DNA of 15,015 nt from Candidatus Njordarchaeota archaeon (GCA_029856055.1 JAHQWF010000116.1:1-15015); one strand, 5' to 3'; numbered from the stretch's first letter, positions 6,712 to 14,057 are shown. Program-made: numbers and translations. The notes: generated by a model not told the origin, from the letters alone.

Positions 6712-7197
6712 CTAGAGCTCGCTACCAGCTACATAAATCCATTTCTTCCCTCGTAGATAGAATACGGGGATACCTTTCTCCCTAAGTCTATGCATGAGTT
6801 CTAGATCTGTGGTGGCCACAGCGGCTTTTAATTTAATTGCCATTTGAACAATTATCTCATCATGTTTCTCCCATCCTTTTTTCCCTTCCGATAATTTTTC
6901 AACATTTTGTATAATTTCTTCTGGAACCTGAATCACTGGTAAACGGTTACGCCGTATAAATTCCAAAGCAAAATCAGCAGCAAGTTTCTTTTTACCTTTT
7001 CTTTTGGAGCTCAGATATTTTAATTCCTCGATTGTTGAACTGAGGACAGCTAAAGTCCTTCCTTCTGAAACTCTTAAAAGGGAGTCTTGAATGTTTATAG
7101 TTCTCTTCTTTTTTCCACCGCTTACAGGAAGCATAAGAAGCGAGGAATCAATGAGAAGGTATCTCCTTCTAATTATTTTTGAATCAACATCCCTCAA
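6712..7197 (-). CDS. PIN-domain nuclease, Fcf1/Utp24-like
   Basis: 161-residue single PIN domain. Acidic residues that would bind the metal ions: Asp17 in YLLIDSSLL, Glu57 in 'STIEELKYL', Asp113 in KHDEIIVQMA and Asp131 in AVATTDLELMHRLREKGIPVFYLRGKKW. The last motif (TTD-x-EL-x-x-RL-x-x-KGIPV-x-YLR) is typical of the archaeal relatives of eukaryotic Fcf1/Utp24, a PIN nuclease of small-subunit rRNA maturation; a VapC toxin is less likely because no antitoxin gene adjoins and the context is housekeeping. The start is a TTG at 7195-7197: AGGTGA at the complement of 7205-7210 is its ribosome binding site and also contains the TGA stop of thiL, so translation is likely coupled. Third gene of the AK6-thiL-PIN run. 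rRNA as substrate is inferred. Confidence 0.8.
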   Translation of the reverse strand: MRDVDSKIIRRRYLLIDSSLLMLPVSGGKKKRTINIQDSLLRVSEGRTLAVLSSTIEELKYLSSKRKGKKKLAADFALEFIRRNRLPVIQVPEEIIQNVEKLSEGKKGWEKHDEIIVQMAIKLKAAVATTDLELMHRLREKGIPVFYLRGKKWIYVAGSEL

Positions 7198-7204
7198 TCT
7201 AGAT

Positions 7205-8164
7205 TCACCTAAAATGTTCCCATCCCTTAAATGAAACTCTCTCTCCCCTATAATAAACCCCTACTCCTTCAGTCACAACACCTATACGAATTGGGTCTCT
7301 AGCATTTAATTCACGAAATACTTTTCTTACCTTGTAATCACTGACTCCCCGCACAGTGAATACGATTTCGAATTCTTCACCACTGTAAAGCGCGAGATTA
7401 ACTGGATCGAGATTATTAATTCTAGCATACTCTAAAACTGGCTTACTTATAGGTATCTTATTTATCTCTATTTTCACTTTGCTTTTTTCAGCTATTGTAT
7501 TTAACGTAAAAGCTAATCCATCACTGCTATCCATGGCTGCACTAGCTACTTTATGTAAGGCTTTACCATCATTTAATTTAAGGGGCGAGTAGAAGTAATT
7601 TTGGAGTATTTGATCTAAAATCTCCTTATTCCCTTTTCCACCAGACAATAAGTAATGAAGTGCAGCACCAGAGAAGCCGAATGGACCAGTCACCCATACT
7701 GTATCCCCAGGTAAAGCAGAATTCCGATAGATTAGTCTCTCAGCTGTCCCTATGCCAACACCTGATAAAACTAAATCTTTTGATTCCCCAAAGTCGCCTC
7801 CTAGATAACTAACATGATATTTTTTGCAAGCATCACTTATGCCGATTAGCAAGGCCCTAAATTTGTCTATCTCCATATTATCAGGAGCGGAGATTGATAG
7901 CAGAACAGAGCTAGGTAACGCCCCTTTAGACAATAAATCACTTATAGTCATTGTGATTATGCGATATCCCATCTGATATTCAGTCATTCCGGGCGGAGCA
8001 TCCGTCTCTCTTACGAACGTGTCAACATTAAGAACTAAATAAAGATCATTTATTCTTAATGCTACCGCATCCTCATCTATTCCTAATTCATTTTTATTGC
8101 TGTTAATATATCTGAATATAATATCCCGTAATATTTTTCTCTCGCCTAAATCCTTTAATTTCAT
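7205..8164 (-). CDS. thiL: Thiamine-monophosphate kinase ThiL
   Basis: 319 residues, normal length for ThiL, which phosphorylates thiamine monophosphate to the diphosphate cofactor with ATP in the cytoplasm. PurM/AIR-synthase-like architecture: N-terminal 'GIDEDAVALRI' (28-38), 'LNVDTFVRETDAPPGMTEYQMGYRIITMTISDLLSKGALP' (45-84), the metal/phosphate motif 'YLGGDFGES' (120-128), 'GDTVWVTGPFGFSGAAL', and 'MDSSDGLAFTL' with Asp212 and Asp215 (211-221). The TDxPPGM form is the one I associate with archaeal ThiL. ATG at 8162-8164; no strong ribosome binding site. It lies 33 bp after the AK6-like gene and its stop codon is embedded in the ribosome binding site of the PIN gene, so the three are likely one transcript. 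No other thiamine gene is in view. Confidence 0.93.
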   Translation of the reverse strand: MKLKDLGERKILRDIIFRYINSNKNELGIDEDAVALRINDLYLVLNVDTFVRETDAPPGMTEYQMGYRIITMTISDLLSKGALPSSVLLSISAPDNMEIDKFRALLIGISDACKKYHVSYLGGDFGESKDLVLSGVGIGTAERLIYRNSALPGDTVWVTGPFGFSGAALHYLLSGGKGNKEILDQILQNYFYSPLKLNDGKALHKVASAAMDSSDGLAFTLNTIAEKSKVKIEINKIPISKPVLEYARINNLDPVNLALYSGEEFEIVFTVRGVSDYKVRKVFRELNARDPIRIGVVTEGVGVYYRGERVSFKGWEHFR

Positions 8165-8197
8165 AGCTAAAACCCTATTACAGATCTAAAAAAACTT

Positions 8198-8704
8198 CTA
8201 CAGCAATCCTCTCTTTTTTATTTCTTTCATTATATGTTCAACTACCTCATCAATAGTGAGATCGGTCGTGTCTATAACAACTACTTTTGATCGTCCATAA
8301 TTATCTAAGGCCTCACCCCAGATCAAGCTTAGTCTCTCAGCTTCCAAGTTTTCTTGTATCTTTGTGTATGGATAACCCTTTGATTTAAGTCGCTTTTCTA
8401 ATTCCTTTGGTTCACAGATCAGAACGAAACAGATATCAACAAATTTATTTGGTATAATCTCCGCACCAATGCCTTCAACTATTAATGGTTCAGAAGTTTC
8501 CTTCTCAATTTCTATAAGTTTGTCAATTAACTTTTTTTCATCGATAATGTAAGAATCCCTCTCTTCATCGTATTTTAAATACAGTTTTTCTCGTATAACT
8601 AAATTAGATAGATGAATCACCTTAAATCCATGCCTTTTTAAAAGATTTGCTACCTCAGTTTTACCAGTACCTGGTGTACCACATATAATAATCAATTGAA
8701 ACAC
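8198..8704 (-). CDS. AK6/Fap7-type adenylate kinase (putative ribosome assembly ATPase)
   Basis: 168-residue P-loop kinase. From the GTG at 8704: MFQLIIICGTPGTGKTEVAN with Walker A GTPGTGKT at 9-16, 'GFKVIHLSNLVIREKLY', 'YIIDEKKLIDKL', 'EPLIVEGIGAEIIP', 'DICFVLICEPKELEKRLKSKGYPYTKIQENLEAERLSLIWGEALDNYG', and a C-terminal strand/helix 'VVVIDTTDLTIDEVVEHIM'. This is the archaeal AK6/Fap7 family (COG1936), which in yeast and Pyrococcus acts with ribosomal protein uS11 in small-subunit maturation and also has adenylate kinase activity. The open frame runs on upstream to 9028, but that part is antisense to the HerA-like gene; GTG at 8704 or TTG at 8695 are the plausible starts, neither with a clear ribosome binding site. 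First gene of the AK6-thiL-PIN run; divergent from HerA with 13 bp between starts. Confidence 0.85.
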   Translation of the reverse strand: MFQLIIICGTPGTGKTEVANLLKRHGFKVIHLSNLVIREKLYLKYDEERDSYIIDEKKLIDKLIEIEKETSEPLIVEGIGAEIIPNKFVDICFVLICEPKELEKRLKSKGYPYTKIQENLEAERLSLIWGEALDNYGRSKVVVIDTTDLTIDEVVEHIMKEIKKRGLL

Positions 8705-8717
8705 ATTGGTGAATGGT

Positions 8718-10688
8718 TTGGAGGATAAAGATCTTCTTGGACTAGTATATGGTAGGACTCGGACATCAAATTTCTCTTTTAATGTATATGATATAAAAAG
8801 GATTATGCAGGGGCAATACGTTTTAGTTGAAGGGAAGAAGGATAATAAACTATTTCTAGCACAAATAACGGAAATTGAGACTGTCGGACAAAGCGCCATT
8901 GCACGTTGTGAGGTTCTGGGGGAGATTAGAGATAGTAACTTAGTACCACCCATTAGACCAATATCCGCTGGATCTAAGGTTAAAATGCCACCTAAAGATC
9001 TGTTGGAAAAAATATTGGCAAAAACCATGCCAAAGAAAAAACTGTTGTTAGGCCGATTGTTGTTTCACCCAGAATTTGTACCTGTTTATTATAACCCAGA
9101 TGATCTAGCTAGGCACTTATTTATATCTGCTACAACTGGAAGCGGTAAATCATATACAATTGGAGTAATTATAGAAGAGTTATTTATGCTCATGGAAAGG
9201 TTTGAAAAAGAGTACTCAATTATTGTTTTTGATGTCCATAATGAATATGGTGGATTGTTATTACCAAATGACGATGAAGTACAGATCAGTAAACTTAAAA
9301 ATTATGATCTTTCCCCAAGAGGATTCAAAGAAAATGTTTTATTATTTGATTGGGAATATAATCCTCCCAAATTAAGTGAAATTTTCACACCAGATAGATT
9401 ACTTTTCATATATGGCATGAAAGAACAAAGGCATGCATTAGTGTTACAGAGGTTAATAAAAGAAAAAGGACAAGCATCTTTAGATGAGCTTAGAGAGCTT
9501 GTTGAAATAAGTGACATACATCACTCTACAAAACAAGCTTTATTGACAAGGATAAACGATCTAAAAGAAAGCGGGTTATTTTCCAGCAGATATATACTAC
9601 CCGAGGATTTTGTCAAACCTGGTTACTTAACCATATTTAGATTAGCTGGAACACCTTTAGGCGATTTTGGTATAAGATTTTTTGTTGCAGATATTCTCAG
9701 ACAACTATATGATAAGTATAGGGAGAGAGAAATTACGCATAAATCAATTATTGTTATAGATGAAGCGCATATATTCGCGCCTAAGGCTGGCAAGAAAGAT
9801 CCAGTAAGAGAGATAATTGAGCGGATAGCGAGAGAAGGCAGAAAATATGGATTATGGTTAATTTTAGCTTCGCAAAGCCCAAGGGATCTTAGTGATATTG
9901 TTCTAATGCAGTGTAATAGTGTACTAGCGCTAAAAATGCATAGAGAAGACATCTCAGAATTCTCAAGAATTTTTGGTGTATCTAAAGGCATTGCAGAAAC
10001 GCTGACTACTCTTACACCTGGGAAGGGTTATCTCAAGGCACCATCTCTAAGATTACCTGTTCTAATAGAAATTAGACCGAAATGTTCATTTGACATAAAA
10101 GGATCCCCAGAAAGACAGGAATTAGTTGAAAAAGAGGTAAAAAAGGTTGCTCTTCAGACATCAAAAATGATTGCGAAGAAGGAAGAAACTATTACAGAGG
10201 AATTAAAAGTTATAAAGAAAGAGAAATCTAAACCAGTGACTATAAAAGAGATGGAGGAGATAACGAAACAACCACATAAAAGGGAAAGTCAAGAGACATT
10301 AAAAGAGCAAATCATGGTTAAGAGGAGTAAAAGTGCTAGACATAAAACTGCAAGAGCGGAAAAAACCAAGATAGAAAAAACCACTGAGGCTATTATAATT
10401 TATGACAAAGAGGTCATAGAATCGATAATAAGTGAGATAAGGGAGTTAGGTATTGCAGCGAGGACACTTATAAGAGAATTAATAAAACTACAAGAAATAC
10501 CGCTTCAAGAAGCTTTAGCTTCTACAGATGAGAGAATCATTGATATCCTTAAGGTTATTGGCTTTGTAGAAGAGAGGAGAAATATGTTGAGATTAACTTT
10601 AGGTGAAGTACTAGAGAGAAGAATTGGTAGAAAACTAAGTGAACTTGAGAAAAAAGAACTATTAGAGCAGATTTATAAACAAATTTGA
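8718..10688 (+). CDS. HerA-type DNA translocase/ATPase with long C-terminal extension
   Basis: 656 residues from the TTG at 8718 (GGTGA at 8708-8712 as ribosome binding site; TTG 8706 and GTG 8709 are in-frame alternatives). An N-terminal beta-barrel of the HAS type (about 1-90; 'GQYVLVEGKKDNKLFLAQITEIE') precedes a RecA-like motor: Walker A 'SATTGSGKSYT' (139-145 core), 'IIVFDVHNEYGGLL', Walker B IIVIDEAHIF (about 344-353), an arginine-finger region 'RIAREGRKYGLWLILASQSP'. HerA works as a hexamer in DNA end resection with NurA, Mre11 and Rad50; none of these is next to this gene, so it may be a paralogue of the resection HerA. After the motor comes a Lys/Glu-rich linker (about 475-575) and a helical C-terminal domain (about 580-656), making it clearly longer than the roughly 500-residue Sulfolobus HerA. 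Confidence 0.85.
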   Translation: MEDKDLLGLVYGRTRTSNFSFNVYDIKRIMQGQYVLVEGKKDNKLFLAQITEIETVGQSAIARCEVLGEIRDSNLVPPIRPISAGSKVKMPPKDLLEKILAKTMPKKKLLLGRLLFHPEFVPVYYNPDDLARHLFISATTGSGKSYTIGVIIEELFMLMERFEKEYSIIVFDVHNEYGGLLLPNDDEVQISKLKNYDLSPRGFKENVLLFDWEYNPPKLSEIFTPDRLLFIYGMKEQRHALVLQRLIKEKGQASLDELRELVEISDIHHSTKQALLTRINDLKESGLFSSRYILPEDFVKPGYLTIFRLAGTPLGDFGIRFFVADILRQLYDKYREREITHKSIIVIDEAHIFAPKAGKKDPVREIIERIAREGRKYGLWLILASQSPRDLSDIVLMQCNSVLALKMHREDISEFSRIFGVSKGIAETLTTLTPGKGYLKAPSLRLPVLIEIRPKCSFDIKGSPERQELVEKEVKKVALQTSKMIAKKEETITEELKVIKKEKSKPVTIKEMEEITKQPHKRESQETLKEQIMVKRSKSARHKTARAEKTKIEKTTEAIIIYDKEVIESIISEIRELGIAARTLIRELIKLQEIPLQEALASTDERIIDILKVIGFVEERRNMLRLTLGEVLERRIGRKLSELEKKELLEQIYKQI

Positions 10689-10731
10689 TTATCTTGGTAC
10701 ATAGTTTGGTATAGTTAAGGTAGCTCAAAAG

Positions 10732-11337
10732 ATGAGTTATCAACACAGATTACCAATAGATACAAAATTGCTTGTTACTGCAATCACTAGATTTGAGCTA
10801 GATGCAGCCAGTGAAGTTTGGCATGCCCTTAGGGCCACTGGAGTTTGCGAAGATGCAAATATAATTTTTATTAAGAAGGGCAAAAGACCCCTAAGGGGTT
10901 TATTCGGTGTAATATTTGATAGCGATCCTATCCTTGCGGTTGAAAAGATTAGAAATTATTTTTTAAAGAGACCTTGGATAATGCGCTTTTCACAGGGAAT
11001 AGTTCCGATCGAGTTCATCACAAATGAATTAAATAGACTCGTAGAATTCATAGAGATAAAAGGACAAGAAAGAATAAAAAATTCGGATTCGTGGAAAATA
11101 CGGGTTCAGAAACATGAAAGTAAGGTAAGTAAAAAGATGCTAATAGAAAGAATAGCTAGTAAAATTAACAAAGGAATTGTGAACTTAAGTAATCCCGACT
11201 GGGTGATTAATGTAGAAGTCGTCGTGGAGACATATGCGGTAGCTATTGTACGGCCATATTATATCATCAGGAAAAAAGAGTTAAAAGATAAAGAACAATA
11301 TAAAGAAAATAATGTAAATCATGGAAAAAAAGAATAA
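10732..11337 (+). CDS. THUMP-domain RNA-binding protein, Tan1/THUMPD1-like
   Basis: 201 residues. It opens with 'KLLVTAITRFELDAASEVWHALRATG', the pattern of Tan1/THUMPD1 relatives (COG1818), followed by the THUMP core: 'GLFGVIFDSDPILAVEKIRNYFLKRPWIMRFSQGIVPIEFIT' (about 55-96), 'WKIRVQKHESKVSKKMLIERIASKI' (120-144) and 'NPDWVINVEVVVETYAVAIVRPYYII' (152-177). There is no catalytic domain. In yeast, Tan1 is needed for N4-acetylation of C12 in tRNA-Ser and tRNA-Leu by the Kre33/NAT10 acetyltransferase; archaeal relatives are thought to act similarly with TmcA-like acetyltransferases, not seen here. ATG at 10732, with AAGG at 10717-10720 as a modest ribosome binding site; 43 bp after the HerA-like gene, probably co-transcribed. 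A tRNA-Ser begins 15 bp after its stop. Confidence 0.82.
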   Translation: MSYQHRLPIDTKLLVTAITRFELDAASEVWHALRATGVCEDANIIFIKKGKRPLRGLFGVIFDSDPILAVEKIRNYFLKRPWIMRFSQGIVPIEFITNELNRLVEFIEIKGQERIKNSDSWKIRVQKHESKVSKKMLIERIASKINKGIVNLSNPDWVINVEVVVETYAVAIVRPYYIIRKKELKDKEQYKENNVNHGKKE

Positions 11338-11352
11338 TGCGTAATATCCTAC

Positions 11353-11438
11353 GCCGGGGTTGCCGAGCTGGAACGGCGCCAGGCTCGAGACCTGGTGGTG
11401 ATTACACCTCGCGGGTTCGAGTCCCGCCCCCGGCACCA
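11353..11438 (+). tRNA. tRNA-Ser (anticodon CGA), CCA encoded
   Basis: Complete cloverleaf. Acceptor GCCGGGG (11353-11359) pairs with CCCCGGC (11428-11434); D stem GCC/GGC (11362-11364 and 11375-11377); anticodon stem CCAGG/CCTGG (11379-11383 and 11391-11395) around loop CTCGAGA, anticodon CGA at 11386-11388, which reads UCG serine codons; long variable arm GGTG-ATTA-CACC (11397-11408), a type II arm as expected for serine; T stem GCGGG/CCCGC with loop TTCGAGT. The 3' CCA is genomically encoded (11436-11438). No intron. The discriminator base is A (11435), where archaeal tRNA-Ser usually has G. The D arm carries the C11-C12-G13 motif that is acetylated at C12 in a Tan1-dependent way in eukaryotes. 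Confidence 0.97.
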
Positions 11439-11457
11439 AATTATTTCTTTTTAAATC
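11439..11457 (+). terminator. T-rich stretch after tRNA-Ser, likely terminator
   Basis: Immediately after the encoded CCA the sequence is AAATTATTTCTTTTTAAAT, with a run of five T. Archaeal RNA polymerase terminates on such T-rich tracts without a hairpin. The next gene starts at 11479 with its ribosome binding site at 11463-11469, so read-through would also be possible. Judged by composition only. Confidence 0.4.
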
Positions 11458-11478
11458 ATTGAAAGGAGACTATAAGAA

Positions 11479-12171
11479 ATGTCAATAAGATATAATGATA
11501 TTTTGAAGAAAGGATACAGCTACCTAAGAGATTTACATAATCTAATAGAGAATTATAATAACTCTGGAAAAACATCGTTTATAAAAAGGATTAAGGAATC
11601 AATTTCAAAATTCAGAATTTTCCTGAGAGAGCAAGCAAAAATTTTTGAGGATTATAAAATAACGATTCGATATATTCGAAACTATGTCAAAATTGTTGTG
11701 AGGCCCATTTGCTCTAATATAAGTAGATTAATTAATAATATTTTAAGTTTACCAGACTGGAAAAATCATAAACTAATTAACGCATTATCTGATCTTTCTA
11801 AAAGTTTACACGATTTTGGATGTAATGACGTTGCAAAATATATATTTGAAAAGTTATATTTAAATATAAACGATTATATAAAATTATCCGATTTATTAGA
11901 CAAAGTGCTGGAATGTGGCTACTTAGATCTAGCATTAAAAATAACCAAGAAAATGCATAGAAACGGCTTTATAGCGTTTGCAACAGCATACAATGAAGCA
12001 TTGATAAGATATCTGCTTGGCGATGATTTGGGTTCTCTCAAATTAATAAAAAAGATAATAAAACAATTTGGCTTTAGATTTGAGTTATTGGGTCTAATGG
12101 TTGCAATACATATAGCTCTGGGCGATTTCAACAATGCAAAAAACGTTATAAGTATTCTTAGAAATAGATAA
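11479..12171 (+). CDS. Helical-repeat (TPR-like) protein of unknown function
   Basis: 230-residue protein that I do not recognise. The N-terminal half (1-95) is predicted helical and basic (many K, R, I, N). The C-terminal half looks like degenerate TPR-type helical pairs about 33-37 residues apart: 'FGCNDVAKYIFEKLY', 'CGYLDLALKITKKMHRNG', 'LGDDLGSLKLIKKIIKQFG', 'LGDFNNAKNVISILRNR', each with small residues before an A/L-K-x-I helix. No signal peptide, no membrane segment and no catalytic motif. ATG at 11479 has AAGGAGA at 11463-11469. It lies between tRNA-Ser and the thermosome on the same strand, separated from the thermosome by nearly 200 bp, so it is probably not part of the thermosome unit. 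Codons are more AT-rich than in its neighbours, consistent with a fast-evolving, possibly lineage-specific gene. A protein-protein interaction role is only inferred from the repeats. Confidence 0.75.
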   Translation: MSIRYNDILKKGYSYLRDLHNLIENYNNSGKTSFIKRIKESISKFRIFLREQAKIFEDYKITIRYIRNYVKIVVRPICSNISRLINNILSLPDWKNHKLINALSDLSKSLHDFGCNDVAKYIFEKLYLNINDYIKLSDLLDKVLECGYLDLALKITKKMHRNGFIAFATAYNEALIRYLLGDDLGSLKLIKKIIKQFGFRFELLGLMVAIHIALGDFNNAKNVISILRNR

Positions 12172-12365
12172 TTAATTTAGTGAAGTTAATGATATAATCT
12201 ATTTACAATGATTTTTTATAAATCGAATATTTACTAAAGAAACGTTTAATAAGATACTTATCTTAAAGGATAAATCTTAAATATAGATAAGACCGTTTTG
12301 ATACACAATTTAGGTAGATTCTAAATCTAAGAAAAACAAATAGTTACTGATAGGTGAATTATAAA
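12172..12365 (+). promoter_or_regulatory. Thermosome promoter region with inverted repeats
   Basis: 194 bp with no gene. The TATA candidate is CTTAAATATA at 12276-12285, placing a start site near 12305-12310 and a leader of about 55-60 nt. Two inverted repeats surround it: TAAGATA-ct-TATCTTA at 12250-12265, and CTTATCT (12257-12263) with AGATAAG (12285-12291) on either side of the TATA box. These could bind a heat-shock or other regulator, blocking or recruiting the transcription machinery. The ribosome binding site AGGTGA is at 12352-12357, eight bases before the chosen ATG. Confidence 0.5.
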
Positions 12366-14042
12366 ATGGCATATGCGCCAGGCACATCGCAAATTCCGGT
12401 TTTAATTCTTAAAGAAGACACTCGAAGAGAGCGTGGGAAGAGAGCAATTTATGGAAATATTAGTGCAGCGAGAGCAGTATCTGAGATTGTAAAATCTACA
12501 CTGGGACCAAGAGGCATGAACAAAATGCTTGTTGATTCGTTAGGTGACATCATCATAACAAATGATGGGGCGACGATTCTTGATGAACTAGATGTAGCCC
12601 ATCCAGCAGCCAAACTAATGGTACAAGCAGCAAAGGCTCAGGACAGCATTGCTGGCGATGGAACCACCAGCGTTGCTGTCCTAGCTGGTGAATTATTAGC
12701 TCAAGCTGAGAAACTACTAGATAAGGGCATACATCCCATAATTATAGTGAATGGTTACAAGAAGGCTATGGATAAAGCTAGGGAGTTTCTTGAGAAATAC
12801 TTAACCAAAGAGATAGATGTAGAGCGGGATGCTGATTTACTAATAAAAGTAGCCATAAGTTCATTAAATAGTAAGTTACCACATGAGGTACGAGAATATT
12901 TTGCAGAGTTAGCGTACAAGGCAGCAAAGTTAGCATATGATGCTGATAGAAATTATCTAGACCTTGACTTAATTAGCCTCATTCAAAAAGAAGGAAAAAC
13001 TCTCATGGACAGCATGCTAGTCGAAGGAGTTGTTATAGACAAGAAGATCGTACATGAAGAAATGCCCAAGATAAAGAGAAATGCCAGAATAGCTCTAATA
13101 GATCAAAATATAGAAATGGAGAAAGCAGATGTAACAAGTAATGTTACACTAAGAGATCTTGGAGCATTGGAAGCCTTAAAGCAGAAAGAGAAAGAGGAAA
13201 TAGAGAAAATGGTTAGCCGTCTAATTGATCTAAACGTGGATGTAGTGTTTTGCCAGAGAGGTATCAGCGATTTGGCTCAGGATATAATGGCGAAGAACGG
13301 CATAATGGCTGCTAGACGCGTAAGAAGAGCAGACATGCTACTTCTAAGTAGAGCAACTGGGGCAAAGATAGTTAGTTCCTTAGAAGACCTGAGCGAAGAT
13401 GACCTAGGTTATGCTGGGTTGGTCGAAGAACATAAAGTTGGAGAAGATAGGATGATATTCGTCTCAGAGTGCAAGAATCCCAAAGCCGCAACAATTGTTA
13501 TACGTGGAGCAAGCAAACATATAACAGATGAAGCTGAAAGAGCTCTCAAAGATGCGTTAAATGTATTAAAGGATGTATTTGAAGACAAGAAGATCGTACC
13601 AGGAGCAGGAGCGGTCGAGGCAGCGCTATATCATTATCTAAGGGAATGGGCAGATAGTGATCCGTCTCTAACTGGAAAAGAAAAATTAGTAATAAAAGCA
13701 TACACAGATGCGCTAATGGCGATACCTAAAGCACTCATCGAGAACATGGGTGGAGATGTGATAGAATTAGAGGCCGAATTAAGAAAAGCTAATGTCGATA
13801 AAGAAAAGAGAGGGCAATACGGATTTGATGCTTCTGAAGGAAAAGTCGTAAATGTCTTCGAAGCTGGTCTACTAGATCCGCTAAGAGTCAAAAAATACGT
13901 AATAACAACTGCAACTGAGGCTGCAATGACTATACTAAGGATCGATGACATTATCGCGAGCAAACCAAAGAGAGAAGAGAAAGGGGCTAAAGGGCCAGGA
14001 GAGGGCTACGAGGGATTAGGTGGCGCGGGAGGAGAGTTCTAA
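12366..14042 (+). CDS. thsA: Thermosome subunit (group II chaperonin)
   Basis: 558-residue subunit of the archaeal chaperonin, an ATP-driven double-ring cage that folds proteins in the cytosol. It starts MAYAPGTSQIPVLILKEDT and shows the family order: 'STLGPRGMNKMLVDSLGDIIITNDGATIL', 'HPAAKLMVQAAKAQDSIAGDGTTSVAVLAGELL' with the nucleotide motif GDGTTS, the apical domain with 'VFCQRGISDLAQDIMAKNGIMAARRV', 'ATIVIRGASKHITDEAERALKDAL' and 'IVPGAGAVEAALYHYLREWA'. The C-terminus ends in a short Gly-rich tail, EGLGGAGGEF, rather than a long GGM repeat. I chose the ATG at 12366 over the in-frame GTG at 12354 because AGGTGA (12352-12357) fits only the former. Full length, no frameshift. Which subunit (alpha, beta or gamma) cannot be decided from one gene; the symbol is nominal. 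Confidence 0.96.
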   Translation: MAYAPGTSQIPVLILKEDTRRERGKRAIYGNISAARAVSEIVKSTLGPRGMNKMLVDSLGDIIITNDGATILDELDVAHPAAKLMVQAAKAQDSIAGDGTTSVAVLAGELLAQAEKLLDKGIHPIIIVNGYKKAMDKAREFLEKYLTKEIDVERDADLLIKVAISSLNSKLPHEVREYFAELAYKAAKLAYDADRNYLDLDLISLIQKEGKTLMDSMLVEGVVIDKKIVHEEMPKIKRNARIALIDQNIEMEKADVTSNVTLRDLGALEALKQKEKEEIEKMVSRLIDLNVDVVFCQRGISDLAQDIMAKNGIMAARRVRRADMLLLSRATGAKIVSSLEDLSEDDLGYAGLVEEHKVGEDRMIFVSECKNPKAATIVIRGASKHITDEAERALKDALNVLKDVFEDKKIVPGAGAVEAALYHYLREWADSDPSLTGKEKLVIKAYTDALMAIPKALIENMGGDVIELEAELRKANVDKEKRGQYGFDASEGKVVNVFEAGLLDPLRVKKYVITTATEAAMTILRIDDIIASKPKREEKGAKGPGEGYEGLGGAGGEF

Positions 14043-14057
14043 AAACCTAACTCCAAT

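Noticed and set aside
8705..9028. Upstream part of the minus-strand frame that contains the AK6 gene
   Set aside because: It would add about 108 residues before the P-loop, resembles no kinase N-terminus, and is antisense to the conserved N-terminal half of the HerA-like protein.
9623..9991. Minus-strand open frame of 122 codons inside the HerA-like gene
   Set aside because: Antisense to the Walker B region of the ATPase; no recognisable protein features.
11353..12171. tRNA-Ser as the attachment site of an integrated element carrying the orphan gene
   Set aside because: I see no repeat of the tRNA 3' end downstream, no integrase and no change at the thermosome boundary other than slightly higher AT content.
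13634..13963. Minus-strand open frame of 109 codons inside the thermosome gene
   Set aside because: Fully antisense to a highly conserved gene; composition is that of a reverse-complement shadow, with no ribosome binding site.
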